Below are positions 25,865-35,740 of a stretch of DNA of 64,000 nucleotides, piece after piece. Below the pieces are notes generated by a model, which was not told where the DNA came from, made no database searches, and saw only the letters and a list, made by a program, of their open reading frames with translations. The translations under genes and the position numbers were made by a program. Source of the stretch: Paraburkholderia silviterrae (GTDB lineage: Bacteria; Pseudomonadota; Gammaproteobacteria; Burkholderiales; Burkholderiaceae); assembly GCF_004353915.1 (NCBI RefSeq), contig NZ_SMRP01000019.1:1-64000 (forward strand), written 5' to 3'. The first letter of the stretch is position 1, and every line of letters begins with the position of its first letter.

Positions 25865-27019
25865 ATGCAGAGCGCCGCTCGCACACGCTCGAAGCTGCCC
25901 GACGTGGGCACGACGATCTTCACCGTCATCGGTCAACTCGCCGCCGAGCATGACGCGCTGAATCTCTCGCAAGGCGCGCCCAATTTCGAGCCCGATGCGC
26001 GGCTCGTCGAGAACGTTGCCGCCGCCATGCGCGCGGGCCATAACCAGTACGCGCCGATGGCGGGCATTCACACGCTGCGCGAAGCCCTGGCCGCCAAGTT
26101 CGAAACGCTGCACGGCGCGCATTACGACCCCGCCGACGAAGTCACGGTGACGGCGAGCGCGAGCGAGGGCCTCTACGCCGCAATCAGCGCGCTCGTGCAT
26201 GCGGGCGACGAGGTCATCTATTTCGAGCCGTCGTTCGACAGCTATGCGCCCATCGTCCGCCTGCAGGGCGCGACGCCCGTGGCGATCAAGCTCGCGCAAC
26301 CGGATTTCCGCGTGAACTGGGATGAAGTCGCCGCCGCGATCAATCCGCGAACGCGCATGATCATCGTGAACACGCCGCACAATCCCACGGCCACGATCTT
26401 CGACGAGCACGACATCGCGCGCCTGAAAGCGCTCACGCGCAACACCGATATCGTGATCCTCTCCGACGAAGTCTACGAACACGTCGTGTTCGACGGCGCG
26501 CAGCACCAGAGCATGGCGCGCCACCGGGCGCTGGCCGAGCGCAGCGTGATCGTCTCGTCGTTCGGCAAGTCGTATCACGTGACGGGCTGGCGCGTCGGCT
26601 ATTGCCTCGCGCCCGCCGCACTGATGGAAGAGATCCGCAAAGTCCATCAGTTCATGATGTTCTCCGCCGATACGCCAATGCAATACGCGTTTGCCGAAGC
26701 GCTCGCCGATCCGGCGACTTATCTCGGCCTGGGCGAGCTCTATCAGCACAAACGTGATTTGCTGGTGAACGCGCTGGCCGGCTCGCGATTCGAGCTGCTG
26801 CCGAGCGCCGGCAGCTTCTTCCTGCTCGCCCGCTTTCGCGCCTTTTCCAGCGAACGCGACAGCGATTTCGTGCTGCGCCTGATTCGCGACGCACGCGTGG
26901 CGACCATTCCGCTCTCCGCGTTCTACACGGACGGCACCGACGACGGCCTCATCCGCCTGAGCTTTTCGAAGGACGACGCCACCCTGCTCGAAGGCGCGCG
27001 CCGGCTGTGCGCAATCTGA
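25865..27019 (+). CDS. ybdL: PLP-dependent aminotransferase, YbdL (methionine aminotransferase) type
   Basis: A class I/II aminotransferase of 384 residues that closely resembles my memory of E. coli YbdL, a methionine/aromatic aminotransferase using 2-oxo acids. SKLPDVGTTIFTVI, NQYAPMAGIHTLREA, TASASEGLYAAISALV and NTPHNP-A-IF match. The PLP lysine is in SSFGKSYHVTGWRVGY, and the cofactor-contacting Asp and Tyr are in LSDEVYEH. Cytoplasmic. The next gene, an amino-acid binding protein, starts 66 bp later and may deliver the substrate. Confidence 0.88.
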   Translation: MQSAARTRSKLPDVGTTIFTVIGQLAAEHDALNLSQGAPNFEPDARLVENVAAAMRAGHNQYAPMAGIHTLREALAAKFETLHGAHYDPADEVTVTASASEGLYAAISALVHAGDEVIYFEPSFDSYAPIVRLQGATPVAIKLAQPDFRVNWDEVAAAINPRTRMIIVNTPHNPTATIFDEHDIARLKALTRNTDIVILSDEVYEHVVFDGAQHQSMARHRALAERSVIVSSFGKSYHVTGWRVGYCLAPAALMEEIRKVHQFMMFSADTPMQYAFAEALADPATYLGLGELYQHKRDLLVNALAGSRFELLPSAGSFFLLARFRAFSSERDSDFVLRLIRDARVATIPLSAFYTDGTDDGLIRLSFSKDDATLLEGARRLCAI

Positions 27020-27085
27020 GCGGCCCCTGTCCGTTCTGGGTCGGTTACGCGCACATCAAACGACAACCATCGCAAGGAGATCACC

Positions 27086-27865
27086 ATGAAGCTATCCAGG
27101 ATATTGCTCGCACTCGCCTGCGCCTGTGCCGCGCTTCCGGCATTCGCGGATACGACCGCACTGCGCTTTGGCGTGGAGGCGCAATATCCGCCCTTCGAAT
27201 CCAAGGCCGCCAATGGCAGCCTGCAAGGCTTCGACATCGACATCGGCAATGCCGTGTGCGCGGCCACGCATCTCACCTGCAAGTGGGTCGAGACGTCGTT
27301 CGACGGGCTGATTCCCGCGCTCAACGGCCGCAAGTTCGACGCCATCAACTCGGCGATGAACGCAACGGCCAAGCGCCGCGAGGCCATCGATTTCACCACG
27401 GTGATCTATCGCGTCCCCACCCGCCTGATTGCCCGCAGCGACAGCGGCCTCACGCCCACCACGGCGTCGCTCAAAGGCAAGCGCGTGGGCGTGCTGCAAT
27501 CGTCTATTCAGGAAACCTATGCAAAGGTGCACTGGGAGCCGGAAGGCGTGAGCGTCGTGGCGTACCAGGACCAGAACCAGATCTACGCCGATCTCGCGGC
27601 GGGACGCCTCGACGCGACGCTCCTGCTCGCGCCCGCTGGCCAGACAGGCTTTCTCTCCCGCCCTGATGGCAAGGGCTTCGCGTTCGTTGGTGCGCCGGTG
27701 CGCGACGACGCGATCCTCGGCAGCGGCGTGGCATTCGGTCTGCGCAAAGGCGACGATGCGCTGCGCCAGCGCCTGAATGCGGCCATCGCGAAGCTCGAAT
27801 CCGATGGCACGGTCGCGTCGCTCGCGCACAAGTACTTCGGCGATATCGACGTGTCGCCGAAGTAA
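27086..27865 (+). CDS. polar amino-acid ABC substrate-binding protein (SBP_bac_3)
   Basis: A 259-residue periplasmic protein. Signal peptide about 1-21 (CAALPAFADT). LRFGVEAQYPPFESKAANG and GFDIDIGNAVCA are the family 3 signature, as in HisJ, ArgT and GlnH. WVETSFDGLIPALNGRKFDA forms the ligand hinge. AGGAG precedes the ATG. No permease or ATPase gene is adjacent. It probably belongs with the aminotransferase gene upstream. Length and motifs suggest a basic or neutral amino acid, but the ligand is not assigned. Confidence 0.88.
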   Translation: MKLSRILLALACACAALPAFADTTALRFGVEAQYPPFESKAANGSLQGFDIDIGNAVCAATHLTCKWVETSFDGLIPALNGRKFDAINSAMNATAKRREAIDFTTVIYRVPTRLIARSDSGLTPTTASLKGKRVGVLQSSIQETYAKVHWEPEGVSVVAYQDQNQIYADLAAGRLDATLLLAPAGQTGFLSRPDGKGFAFVGAPVRDDAILGSGVAFGLRKGDDALRQRLNAAIAKLESDGTVASLAHKYFGDIDVSPK

Positions 27866-27868
27866 GGC

Positions 27869-27907
27869 GTTGCGGATCGGCCATGTCATACGGCGCCGAT
27901 CCGCAAC
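27869..27907. terminator. long hairpin between converging genes
   Basis: Perfect 13-bp arms GTTGCGGATCGGC (27869-27881) and GCCGATCCGCAAC (27895-27907). A second 9-bp-arm hairpin follows at 27917-27943 (GGGTCTGTT/AACAGACCC). There is no long T-run, so they are weak or bidirectional terminators between the binding-protein gene and the EF-hand gene. Confidence 0.6.
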
Positions 27908-27949
27908 GAGACGCAAGGGTCTGTTTCTAATTTGAACAGACCCTGGGCC

Positions 27950-28342
27950 TTATTGCTGCTTTTGCTGCTGCAGATACTGCCGCACGTCGCTCATCGAGAC
28001 GCGGCCCGCATGCGCCGTGTCGATCTGGTCGAAATGCTGCGCGATATAACCGAGGCCGCTGCTTTGCGCCTGTGCCTTCGTGATCGTTGCACCATTGCTC
28101 AGAACCGAATTCGCGCCTAGCCGCGCTTCAATGCGCTTTTGCGCCTCTTGTTGCAACTGCGTCCCGGTGGATGGCGTCACGGGCATCGGACGGTTGGTGG
28201 GGAAAAACGGACCGTCAACGCCGTGCCCGCCTTGCGGGAGCGTGACAGGTGCCACGGCCTGGGTTGCCGCCTGCGCGTTGCCAAACACGGCAACGAGCAC
28301 GACTAGCGGCACGAGGCGCCACAGTTTATTGAGTTCGGACAT
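27950..28342 (-). CDS. exported EF-hand-like protein
   Basis: A 130-residue product. Signal peptide about 1-25 (VLVAVFGNAQA), a Pro-rich linker, then a C-terminal helix-loop-helix: IAQHFDQIDTAHAGRVSMSDV. The loop D-x-x-D-T-x-H-x-G-x-V-S-x-x-D resembles one EF-hand, with His in place of an acidic ligand at one position, so calcium affinity may be low. I prefer ATG 28342 over 28354. It lies 75 bp after the start-side of the S10 peptidase end, on the same strand, so read-through from that gene is plausible. Confidence 0.7.
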   Translation of the reverse strand: MSELNKLWRLVPLVVLVAVFGNAQAATQAVAPVTLPQGGHGVDGPFFPTNRPMPVTPSTGTQLQQEAQKRIEARLGANSVLSNGATITKAQAQSSGLGYIAQHFDQIDTAHAGRVSMSDVRQYLQQQKQQ

Positions 28343-28417
28343 GATCACTCGCATTCATTGGGTGTGCATGAAAGTGTGGATCAGGTCCCCGGCTCCGCAG
28401 GGACCCGTCTCTTAAGC

Positions 28418-30244
28418 TTACTGCGTTGCAGTGGCCTGTGCAGTCGCCGTCGTAGGCGTGCCCGCCGGGCTCTCGTCGGACCACGGAGCGGGCAGCGTCC
28501 AGAGCGAAAGCGCCAGCGGAATGGGCTGTCCAGCGTAGTAGTTCGCGAGATCGGCCTTCATCTTCGGGCGCGCCACATCGTCCAGATAAATCATGTGTCC
28601 GCCCTGGAAGAAGTTGACCTGCAGGTTCGGCGCCAGTCCCTTCACCGTTTGCAGACGCGCGAGCTGCTTCTCCGTATTGAAGAACGGCGTGGCGAGATCG
28701 TGATAGCCGTTTTCGGAAAGCACCTGCAACTGCGGGTTTAGCTGGATCGCGCCCAGCAGATCAGGCAGCGTGTCGGGCAGTGGCTGGCCGTCGTGCGAGA
28801 AGTCCCATACGTTGATGATATTGTCGTTCAGCGGCATATACGTCGCGTTAGGCGCGCGGTAGCCGAGATAGTCCGGCATCTGTGTCGCCAGCGCGGTCGT
28901 GAACGGCTGCGAAATCAGAATGTCCGACGGGTCGCCGTCGCTCTGCAAGCGCGGATCCGAATTGGGCAACGACACGCGTCCATCGTAACGGCCGATGGTG
29001 GTGCCCGGGATCAGCTCGATATTGAAGGGATTCGCGTTGAAGTAGCCCTGTAGCGCCTGCAACGTCAGGCTCGAGGGCCAACGCCACGAGTCGAGCGTGC
29101 GCTGGGCCGGGAAAACGGGCGTGCCGAGCGCGCCCGGAATGCCAAGCTGGCTCAGCACCCACGATTGCGCGTACTTTCCAAAGTGGTTGTACTGGCCCGT
29201 CGCGAAGACCTCCGATTGATAAGCAAAGAGCCCCTGATCGATCAGCGGCGGCGAGACCTGGTTGAAGTACGCGGCGACCTCGGCATAGCCGGGGTAGTAG
29301 CCCGCGAGCGTATCGGTATCGAGCGCGAGACCCTCCGTCGAAGCCGTGATGGCCGTGGCCTCGATGGCGTCCGCGAAGTAATTCAGAATCGACGACTGCA
29401 GCACGATGCCCGTGAGCTTCACGCCAGCCGTTTCGAGCGCGAGCGCGAGCATGTCCGTACGCGGCGTGCCGTACGACTCACCATAGAGATAGATGGGCGA
29501 GCCGCTGCGATTGTTCGCCGCCAGATAGCGCATGATGAAATCGCGCATCACGTTGACGTCCGGATCGCAGCCCCAGAAGTTCTGGTTCGTGTACGGCTGA
29601 ATCGCCTCGGAGAGGCCCGTGCCCGGGGGATCGATGAACACCATGTCGGTGGTATCGATCAGGCTTTCCGCATTATTGACGAGCGGAAAATTCGGCCAGT
29701 TCGTCATCAGCGGGTCGGGCGTGGCGACGCGCGTGGGCGCGAACGAACCGAGCCGCAACCAGATCGACGACGAGCCCGGCCCGCCGTTATAGATGAACGT
29801 GACGGGCCGCGGCGCTCCGTTCGTGCTCGGTGCGGTGTAGGCGACATACGACATCGTCGCCTCAGGCGTGCCATTCGCATTCGAGGCCGTCAAGTGGCCC
29901 GTTGTCGTCGTGTAGTTGATCGACGTCTTGCCCGACGTCCACTGATAATGCATGACGGCCGCCTTCTCCGCGACCTTGTTCAGCGGCAGGGCGTCGGTGG
30001 CATTGGGCGAATAAGCGACGGGGTCGACATAAGGCTGATTACCGTTTTGCCCTTGCGGGTTGCCGTTTTGCGCCTGCTGGCTCGCGGCCACCTGGTTCAT
30101 TGCGCTCGCACCGGAAGCCCCGGAGCTGCCGTCTCCGCCACCACATCCCGCGAGCATCAGCACGCCAGCGATTAGCGCACCGGACGCGGCTAGCCTGCCC
30201 ACGCCGCGCGGGCGGCCCTTGTTGAACCTACTGTCTGGATTCAT
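28418..30244 (-). CDS. S10 family serine carboxypeptidase-like lipoprotein
   Basis: A 608-residue exported peptidase homologue. The N-terminus has a lipoprotein signal with lipobox LAGC (ALIAGVLMLAGCGGG), followed by a low-complexity Gly/Ser/Gln/Asn linker. The S10 fold shows FIYNGGPGSSSIWLRLG (oxyanion region), IYLYGESYGTPR (catalytic Ser) and FFQGGHMIYLD (catalytic His). The Asp is probably in DFSHDGQPLP or nearby. S10 enzymes remove C-terminal residues at acidic pH. ATG at 30244 gives the shortest sensible signal. Anchored in the cell envelope, probably feeding on peptides. Confidence 0.85.
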   Translation of the reverse strand: MNPDSRFNKGRPRGVGRLAASGALIAGVLMLAGCGGGDGSSGASGASAMNQVAASQQAQNGNPQGQNGNQPYVDPVAYSPNATDALPLNKVAEKAAVMHYQWTSGKTSINYTTTTGHLTASNANGTPEATMSYVAYTAPSTNGAPRPVTFIYNGGPGSSSIWLRLGSFAPTRVATPDPLMTNWPNFPLVNNAESLIDTTDMVFIDPPGTGLSEAIQPYTNQNFWGCDPDVNVMRDFIMRYLAANNRSGSPIYLYGESYGTPRTDMLALALETAGVKLTGIVLQSSILNYFADAIEATAITASTEGLALDTDTLAGYYPGYAEVAAYFNQVSPPLIDQGLFAYQSEVFATGQYNHFGKYAQSWVLSQLGIPGALGTPVFPAQRTLDSWRWPSSLTLQALQGYFNANPFNIELIPGTTIGRYDGRVSLPNSDPRLQSDGDPSDILISQPFTTALATQMPDYLGYRAPNATYMPLNDNIINVWDFSHDGQPLPDTLPDLLGAIQLNPQLQVLSENGYHDLATPFFNTEKQLARLQTVKGLAPNLQVNFFQGGHMIYLDDVARPKMKADLANYYAGQPIPLALSLWTLPAPWSDESPAGTPTTATAQATATQ

Positions 30245-30832
30245 TTCTGTCCCTGTGATTGGTGAAATACCGCTACACAAAGGCCGCCTTCGCCGGGGAG
30301 ACGCATTAGGAAAACAGACTGCACATGCAAGAATCGCCGACACACAGCGGCTGACAATAAGCTTTCTATTTTCTGACCGTTTTAATTCAATTCAATGAAT
30401 CGGCAATTATTCCGGATAACTAATTATATGGATCAGGTAATTCCGGAAACTTATACCGTTTCCCCCGAATACCCATTTGAAATATTTAGTAATGAATCTT
30501 GGCAGAGGAAAAATAGAGGGTGTTGCAGCGCTTTGTCAAGGCAGAGTTTTAAAGCCTTTAATACCAGCCATTAACTACGCAATACGCATATCAGGCATGC
30601 GTGCGCCCGGCCATGTATAGCGGCACACCTTTATTTTGGAAAACCAGATTTGATCCGTTGAGAAGCTCTGGAAGCGGTGCCGCAGTCCGACAGACAATGT
30701 GACCTGCGAACGCTTACCGCCCGCGGGTTTTCAGCAACGCCATTGTGAGAGAGCAGTCCGGCTTACGCCGGGCCGCTCACTGGAAGTGCTGCTCGTCAAA
30801 TCAATCTCGGTACCGGAAAGTCCGGCGCGGCA
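30245..30832. other. 588-bp AT-rich intergenic region
   Basis: This stretch is visibly richer in A and T than its surroundings, especially 30360-30560, and no gene is seen. It contains near-repeats ATTCCGGA (around 30408 and 30440) and should hold the promoter of the S10 peptidase gene. Confidence 0.4.
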
Positions 30833-32044
30833 TCACTCGCCGAACGGATTGTCGATTGAGGCTGCCGGCTGCGTGAACCATTGCGGACCGCTTTGCGTCA
30901 TGTAGGCATGGTCCTCATGCCGGATGCCAAATTCGCCGGGCACGCACAGCATCGGTTCAATGCTGAAGCACATGCCCTCCTCCAGCGGCACGCTGTTCCC
31001 TCTCACCAGATAGGGATGTTCGTGCAGTTCGAGCCCAATTCCATGCCCGGTGCGGTGTGGCAAACCCGGCAACCCGTAGTTGTCGCGGTAGCCAACGCTC
31101 TTGAGATACTCGCGCACCGCGGCATCGACCGACTCGGCTGTCCTGCCGATTTGCGCCGCTTCGAACGCACGACGTTGCGCCCGCTGTTCGTGCTCCCAGA
31201 CTTCGCGCTGCCGGTCACTGGGTGTTCCGAACACGTAGGTCCGGGTAATGTCCGAGCAATAACCGTGCAACTGGCAACCGGTATCGATCAACACCATGTC
31301 GTTGCCTTCGAGCGCCTTGGGCGCACTGACACCGTGCGGGAACGCCGTGTCGCCACCGAACAGGACGATGCAGAAACTGGAGCCGCGTCGCGCACCCACC
31401 TTGCGGTGGGCTTTATCGATGAATTCGGCGACTTCGCCAGTACTGATGCCTTCACGCAAAATGCGCGCAACGGCCTGATGGACACGCAGCGTCATGTCGT
31501 TTGCACGCTGAAGCAAAGCGATTTCCGTGCGCGACTTCTTCCTGCGGCAAACCGTGGTGATCCTGGCCGCGCCCACAATCGCGAGACCGTCCGCGTGCTC
31601 GCGCAGTCGCTCGTAGGTCAGGAAGGGAGATGTCTCGTCGAGCGCCAGCGTACCAGCGTGTATGCCCATATCCCGAATGATCCGCATGGCGTGCAGCCAG
31701 GGGTCATCGTGTTCGTCCCATAGGTCGATCTTTCCCGGTATCTTCAGCATGCTGTCGAAAGTGCCCTTTTCGAAAGCCGGCACGATGTATCTGACTTCAC
31801 CTCGGGCAGGAATGATCGCCGCCACCAACCGCTCGCTGCGGTGCCATGAAATGCCGGTGAAATAGAGCATGTTGTTGTTGGCATCGACCAGCATGGCATC
31901 GATACCCGCGTCCCGCATCAGCTTTTGCGCGAGCGCGATTCGGTCGAAATATTCGCCGTTGCTGATCGGCGCCACACCCTGCGTCATATCGTGCAGCTTG
32001 TCCAGTTCGATTTCCGCGCTCGAACCACCAACACCGATAGTCAT
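30833..32044 (-). CDS. M24 family aminopeptidase (Xaa-Pro dipeptidase-like)
   Basis: A 403-residue cytoplasmic metallopeptidase with an N-terminal creatinase-like domain (ALAQKLMRDAGIDAMLVDANN) and a pita-bread catalytic domain. The five metal ligands are visible: two Asp in LIDTGCQLHGYCSDITRTYV, His in LPHRTGHGIGLELHEHPYL, Glu in MCFSIEPML and Glu in FGIRHEDHAYM. I use ATG 32044 with GGAG upstream; the earlier TTG codon is not needed. It follows the peptide-binding protein by 59 bp in one operon, suggesting use of imported proline-containing peptides. Creatinase-type activity is an alternative. Confidence 0.87.
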   Translation of the reverse strand: MTIGVGGSSAEIELDKLHDMTQGVAPISNGEYFDRIALAQKLMRDAGIDAMLVDANNNMLYFTGISWHRSERLVAAIIPARGEVRYIVPAFEKGTFDSMLKIPGKIDLWDEHDDPWLHAMRIIRDMGIHAGTLALDETSPFLTYERLREHADGLAIVGAARITTVCRRKKSRTEIALLQRANDMTLRVHQAVARILREGISTGEVAEFIDKAHRKVGARRGSSFCIVLFGGDTAFPHGVSAPKALEGNDMVLIDTGCQLHGYCSDITRTYVFGTPSDRQREVWEHEQRAQRRAFEAAQIGRTAESVDAAVREYLKSVGYRDNYGLPGLPHRTGHGIGLELHEHPYLVRGNSVPLEEGMCFSIEPMLCVPGEFGIRHEDHAYMTQSGPQWFTQPAASIDNPFGE

Positions 32045-32103
32045 GCTTCGCTCCAAGACATAGGTTTCAAACAGTTTCGATAAATACTGCGCAACAATGC
32101 GGT

Positions 32104-33735
32104 CTACTTCACGCTAACGCCGTCGAAACGCACATAACCGAGCGGCTCGATGCGCATGTCGACCACGCTCTTGCGCGCCGGCTGATAGACCGTCGAGTTG
32201 GCGATCGGTGAGAATGGCAATTGCTGCGCGAAAATTTGTTGCGCTTGTGTATAGATGTTTGTCCGTGCATTGAGATCCGTTGCCGCCCTGCCCCTCTGGA
32301 CCAGATCGTCGAACGGTTTGTAGCACCAATGAGCAAAGTTGTTGCCGTGCACAGAATCGCAACCGAGCAGCGTTCCCAGCCAGTTGTCCGGGTCGCCGTT
32401 ATCGCCAGTGAAGCCGATCAGCATGCTGTCCTGCTCCCCTGCATGTGCACGTTTGATGTACTCGCCCCACTCATAGGTGACGATCTTCGCTTTCACGCCG
32501 ATCTTCGCCCAGTCGGCCTGGATCATCTCGGCCATGAGACGCGCGTTCGGATTGTAGGGGCGCTGGACAGGCATCGCCCAGAGCGTCATCTCAAAGCCGT
32601 TCGGCAAGCCCGCCTTGGTGAGCAACGCCTTCGCGTTGACAGGATCATAGGACGAGGGCTTAAGACCCGGATCGTACGACCACTGCGTCGGCGGCATGGG
32701 CGCGGTGGCGGCCTGCCCTGCGCCTTGATACACCGATTCCAGAATGGCCTTCTTGTTGATCGCCATGTCGAGCGCCTTGCGCACTTCGACCTTGTCGAAC
32801 GGCTTGCGCTCGAAGTTGTACGCGAGATAGCCAAGGTTGAAGCCCGGCTGCGACGGAACGTCGATATCCGCGCTGCTCTTCAGCGGCCCGATATCGGCCG
32901 GGCGCGGATAGCTCATTACCTGGCATTCGTCGCGCTTGAGCTTCTGTACGCGCACGCTGGCATCGGGCGTGATCGAGAAAATCAGCTTCGAAAGCTTCAC
33001 CGCACCCGGCTTCCAGTAATCAGGATTGCCATCGAAACGGATGGTCGCGTCCTTCGTATAGCTCTTGAAGATAAAAGGGCCCGTGCCCACTGGATACTGG
33101 TTGATGTCGGCGGCCTTGCCGGCCTTCAACAACTGGTCCGCGTATTGCGCCGACAAAATCGAGGCAAACTCCATCGCCACGTTCTGGATGAACGGCGCGT
33201 TGGGTTCATTCAGTGTGAACTTCACGGTATACGGATCGATCTTCTCGACTTTCACGATCAGCTTGTCGAGGCCCATGTCGGTGAAGTACGGGAACGACAC
33301 CGGATACGCCTTGCGAAACGGCTGGTTCGGGTCGAGCATGCGCTGGAACGTGAACACGACATCGTCGGCGTTGAACTCGCGCGTGGGCTTGAAGAACGCG
33401 GTGGTCTGAAACTTCACGCCGTGGCGCAGATGAAACGTATAGGTCTTGCCGTCAGGGGAAACGTCCCACGATTGCGCAAGGCCGGGCTCGACCCTGGTGC
33501 CGCCGCGCTCGAACTCGACAAGGCGGTTGTACACAGTGAACGTGTTCGCGGTAAAGTCGGTGCCAGTCGTGTACTGCGCCGGATCGAATCCTCCCGGGCT
33601 ACCCTCTGAACAGTACACCAAGGTGCTCTCGGCAGCCCGTACGTGATGGGCAGCCATTGCCGAGAAGGCCACGATTGCGGCGACCACCAGATTTGCATAC
33701 CTGAATGATGGCCGGCGGCCAGGGTTGTGCTTCAT
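32104..33735 (-). CDS. dipeptide/oligopeptide ABC substrate-binding protein (SBP_bac_5)
   Basis: A 543-residue periplasmic binding protein. Signal peptide about 1-34 (AMAAHHVRAAES). STLVYCSEGSPGGFDPAQY is the typical opening of DppA-type proteins, and the Cys pair in VYCSEGS and LLGCDSVHG corresponds to the DppA disulfide. The ribosome site GGGAGG is strong. The permease and ATPase genes are not in the window. Operon with the M24 peptidase gene. Heme or di/tripeptides are typical ligands; dipeptides fit the neighbour best. Confidence 0.9.
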   Translation of the reverse strand: MKHNPGRRPSFRYANLVVAAIVAFSAMAAHHVRAAESTLVYCSEGSPGGFDPAQYTTGTDFTANTFTVYNRLVEFERGGTRVEPGLAQSWDVSPDGKTYTFHLRHGVKFQTTAFFKPTREFNADDVVFTFQRMLDPNQPFRKAYPVSFPYFTDMGLDKLIVKVEKIDPYTVKFTLNEPNAPFIQNVAMEFASILSAQYADQLLKAGKAADINQYPVGTGPFIFKSYTKDATIRFDGNPDYWKPGAVKLSKLIFSITPDASVRVQKLKRDECQVMSYPRPADIGPLKSSADIDVPSQPGFNLGYLAYNFERKPFDKVEVRKALDMAINKKAILESVYQGAGQAATAPMPPTQWSYDPGLKPSSYDPVNAKALLTKAGLPNGFEMTLWAMPVQRPYNPNARLMAEMIQADWAKIGVKAKIVTYEWGEYIKRAHAGEQDSMLIGFTGDNGDPDNWLGTLLGCDSVHGNNFAHWCYKPFDDLVQRGRAATDLNARTNIYTQAQQIFAQQLPFSPIANSTVYQPARKSVVDMRIEPLGYVRFDGVSVK

Positions 33736-34087
33736 CGACGCTGCCTCCCTTATTATTCGTTATTGGCTTTGCCGGATCTTCCATGGATCGCCCTTAGAAG
33801 AACGACACCGATTTAATCCATGCCTGATCTCTAGCATCCTTCAGTAGACATTTTCGACAAGAATAAAATCAGCGTCTTGATGCCGTTCTACGCCGTAAAT
33901 GACGAAATCTGCACAATCAAGGTCCGGCGAGACGACGGGCAGCGTCCTGCGATAGTCCGTCTGGAGGCGAGCTTCTTCACGTTGGCGCCGAGGCGAATTG
34001 CGGCGTCTGCGCGAGAAGCGCGGCGCTGAGGGTAGCGCCGCGCCGCCGCGCCGCATCACACTGCGGCACGCGGCGGCATTGATGCGT
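33736..34087. other. 352-bp intergenic region
   Basis: Between the end of the MFS gene and the start of the peptide-binding protein gene. A 72-codon minus frame (33841-34059) ends SPDLDCADFVIYGVERHQDA and could be a gene remnant, but I recognise no family. The region near 34025-34080 is hairpin-prone GC-rich sequence that may end the MFS transcript. Confidence 0.35.
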
Positions 34088-35485
34088 TCAGTGACTGATA
34101 TCCTCGAGTGACAACCCGCGCGTGTTCGGCCCGAGCAGAATCATCACAATGCCCACGAACATGGCCACGCCGATGAAGATCGCCACGCCCGGCACGCCGT
34201 AGTGATGCAGCAGAATGCCGATGGCGAGCCCCGCGAACGCCGCGGCGATCCGGCTCCACGAATACACGAAGCCCACCGCGCGTGCACGCACGCGCGTGGG
34301 ATAGAGCTCGGCCTGATAGCCGTGGTAGGCATAGGACATCACGTTCGATGCCAGCGTGAAGAGCACGCCGAGCACGATCAGCACGCCCGGCTGCGAGGCC
34401 TGCGAGAAGAACGCGATGACGATCGCCATGACCAGCAGGCCACCGACGATCTGCGTCTTGCGCTCGAGCTTGTCAGCGAACCAGACGCCAATGAGCGGGC
34501 CGAACGGATTCGCGATCGCGATCACGAAGGCGTAGGCGAGGCTCTGCGTCACGTGAATGCCGCGCTCGATCAAGAGCGTCGGCACCCATGCCGCGAAGCC
34601 GTAAAAGCCGATCACCTGCGCCATGTTGAAGATCGAGAGAATCACCGTGCGGCGCAAGTAAGGCGGGCGCAGCACTTCGCCAAGCGAGCCGCGGCCCCCT
34701 TTTTCGAGCTGAATGGCTCCGGGCGGCGGCAGCGCAATCCCCTTCTCCGCAGTCACACGGCGCTCGATTTCAGCGACGATGCGCTCCGCTTCATCCACGC
34801 GTCCGTGGCGCGCGAGCCAGCGCGGGCTTTCCGGAATGTTGCGCCGCAGGAACCACACCACCACCGCGCCCACCGAGCCGATCAGAATCACGACGCGCCA
34901 GTAGTCGAGGCCGAGCGGCTGCGTGTCCTTCAGGATGTACGCGAGAAATGCGACCACCGGCACCACGCTGAACGTGATGAACTGGTTGACCGCGTAGGCG
35001 CGGCCGCGCTCGGCGCTTGGGATCAGTTCGGAAATGTACGTGTCGATCGTGACCAGCTCGATGCCGATGCCGATGCCGGCGATGAAGCGCCAGATGTTGA
35101 GCCCCATGCCGGTCGTCTGGAACGCCATGATGGCCGTGCAGGCGATGTACCAGATCAGCGACCACGTGAAGATGATGCGGCGCCCGAACCGGTCGGCCAC
35201 CTGGCCGAATACGAGTGCGCCCACCCACAGCCCCGCGAAGGTGGAGAACACGAAGGTGCCGAAGCCGGCAACCTTGAGTGGCCCGAGCGCGGAAAAGAAG
35301 CCGAGCGACTCGGGCGTGAAGAGGCCCGAATGCACCATGCCCGGCGCGACGTAGCCGGTAAAGAACAGGTCATAGAACTCGAATACCCCGCCGAGCGAAA
35401 GCAGGACCACCATCGACCAGACCGTGAACGACGGCGGCAGCCGGTCGAATCGGGCGGCGATTTCCGCGGATTTTTCTATTGACAT
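34088..35485 (-). CDS. MFS transporter (metabolite:H+ symporter type)
   Basis: A 465-residue 12-helix symporter, paralogous to 18898-20340. LSLGGVFEFYDLFFTGYVAPG, GQVADRFGRRIIFTWSLIWY, GIGIELVTIDTYISELIPS and VWFADKLERKTQIVG parallel the first copy. An additional amphipathic loop of about 45 residues lies mid-protein (RRVTAEKGIALPPPG region). It is monocistronic, with about 430 bp upstream that include a 9-bp tandem repeat. The substrate is not known; a carboxylate is typical for this group. Confidence 0.87.
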   Translation of the reverse strand: MSIEKSAEIAARFDRLPPSFTVWSMVVLLSLGGVFEFYDLFFTGYVAPGMVHSGLFTPESLGFFSALGPLKVAGFGTFVFSTFAGLWVGALVFGQVADRFGRRIIFTWSLIWYIACTAIMAFQTTGMGLNIWRFIAGIGIGIELVTIDTYISELIPSAERGRAYAVNQFITFSVVPVVAFLAYILKDTQPLGLDYWRVVILIGSVGAVVVWFLRRNIPESPRWLARHGRVDEAERIVAEIERRVTAEKGIALPPPGAIQLEKGGRGSLGEVLRPPYLRRTVILSIFNMAQVIGFYGFAAWVPTLLIERGIHVTQSLAYAFVIAIANPFGPLIGVWFADKLERKTQIVGGLLVMAIVIAFFSQASQPGVLIVLGVLFTLASNVMSYAYHGYQAELYPTRVRARAVGFVYSWSRIAAAFAGLAIGILLHHYGVPGVAIFIGVAMFVGIVMILLGPNTRGLSLEDISH

Positions 35486-35740
35486 CGAAATACCTCACAC
35501 CCTTTTTGTAAGCATATTGGAAGCAAATGACCGATGTATCGCGCGCCATGCGATACGCCTGCTGTCTCCTCGGCGTAGATCCTTGCGTCGTCATCGTTCT
35601 GGCGGCGCGGGACACGCGAGACGCAGCAAGCCGTCGCCGGACGCGTCGATACGCGGCACAGCTTGCAGCTTATTTGTACCGGAGCATCAAGGCACCTGGT
35701 TGAAACCCAAATTCGCTCGTTTTATAGCGCGGGCGTGACT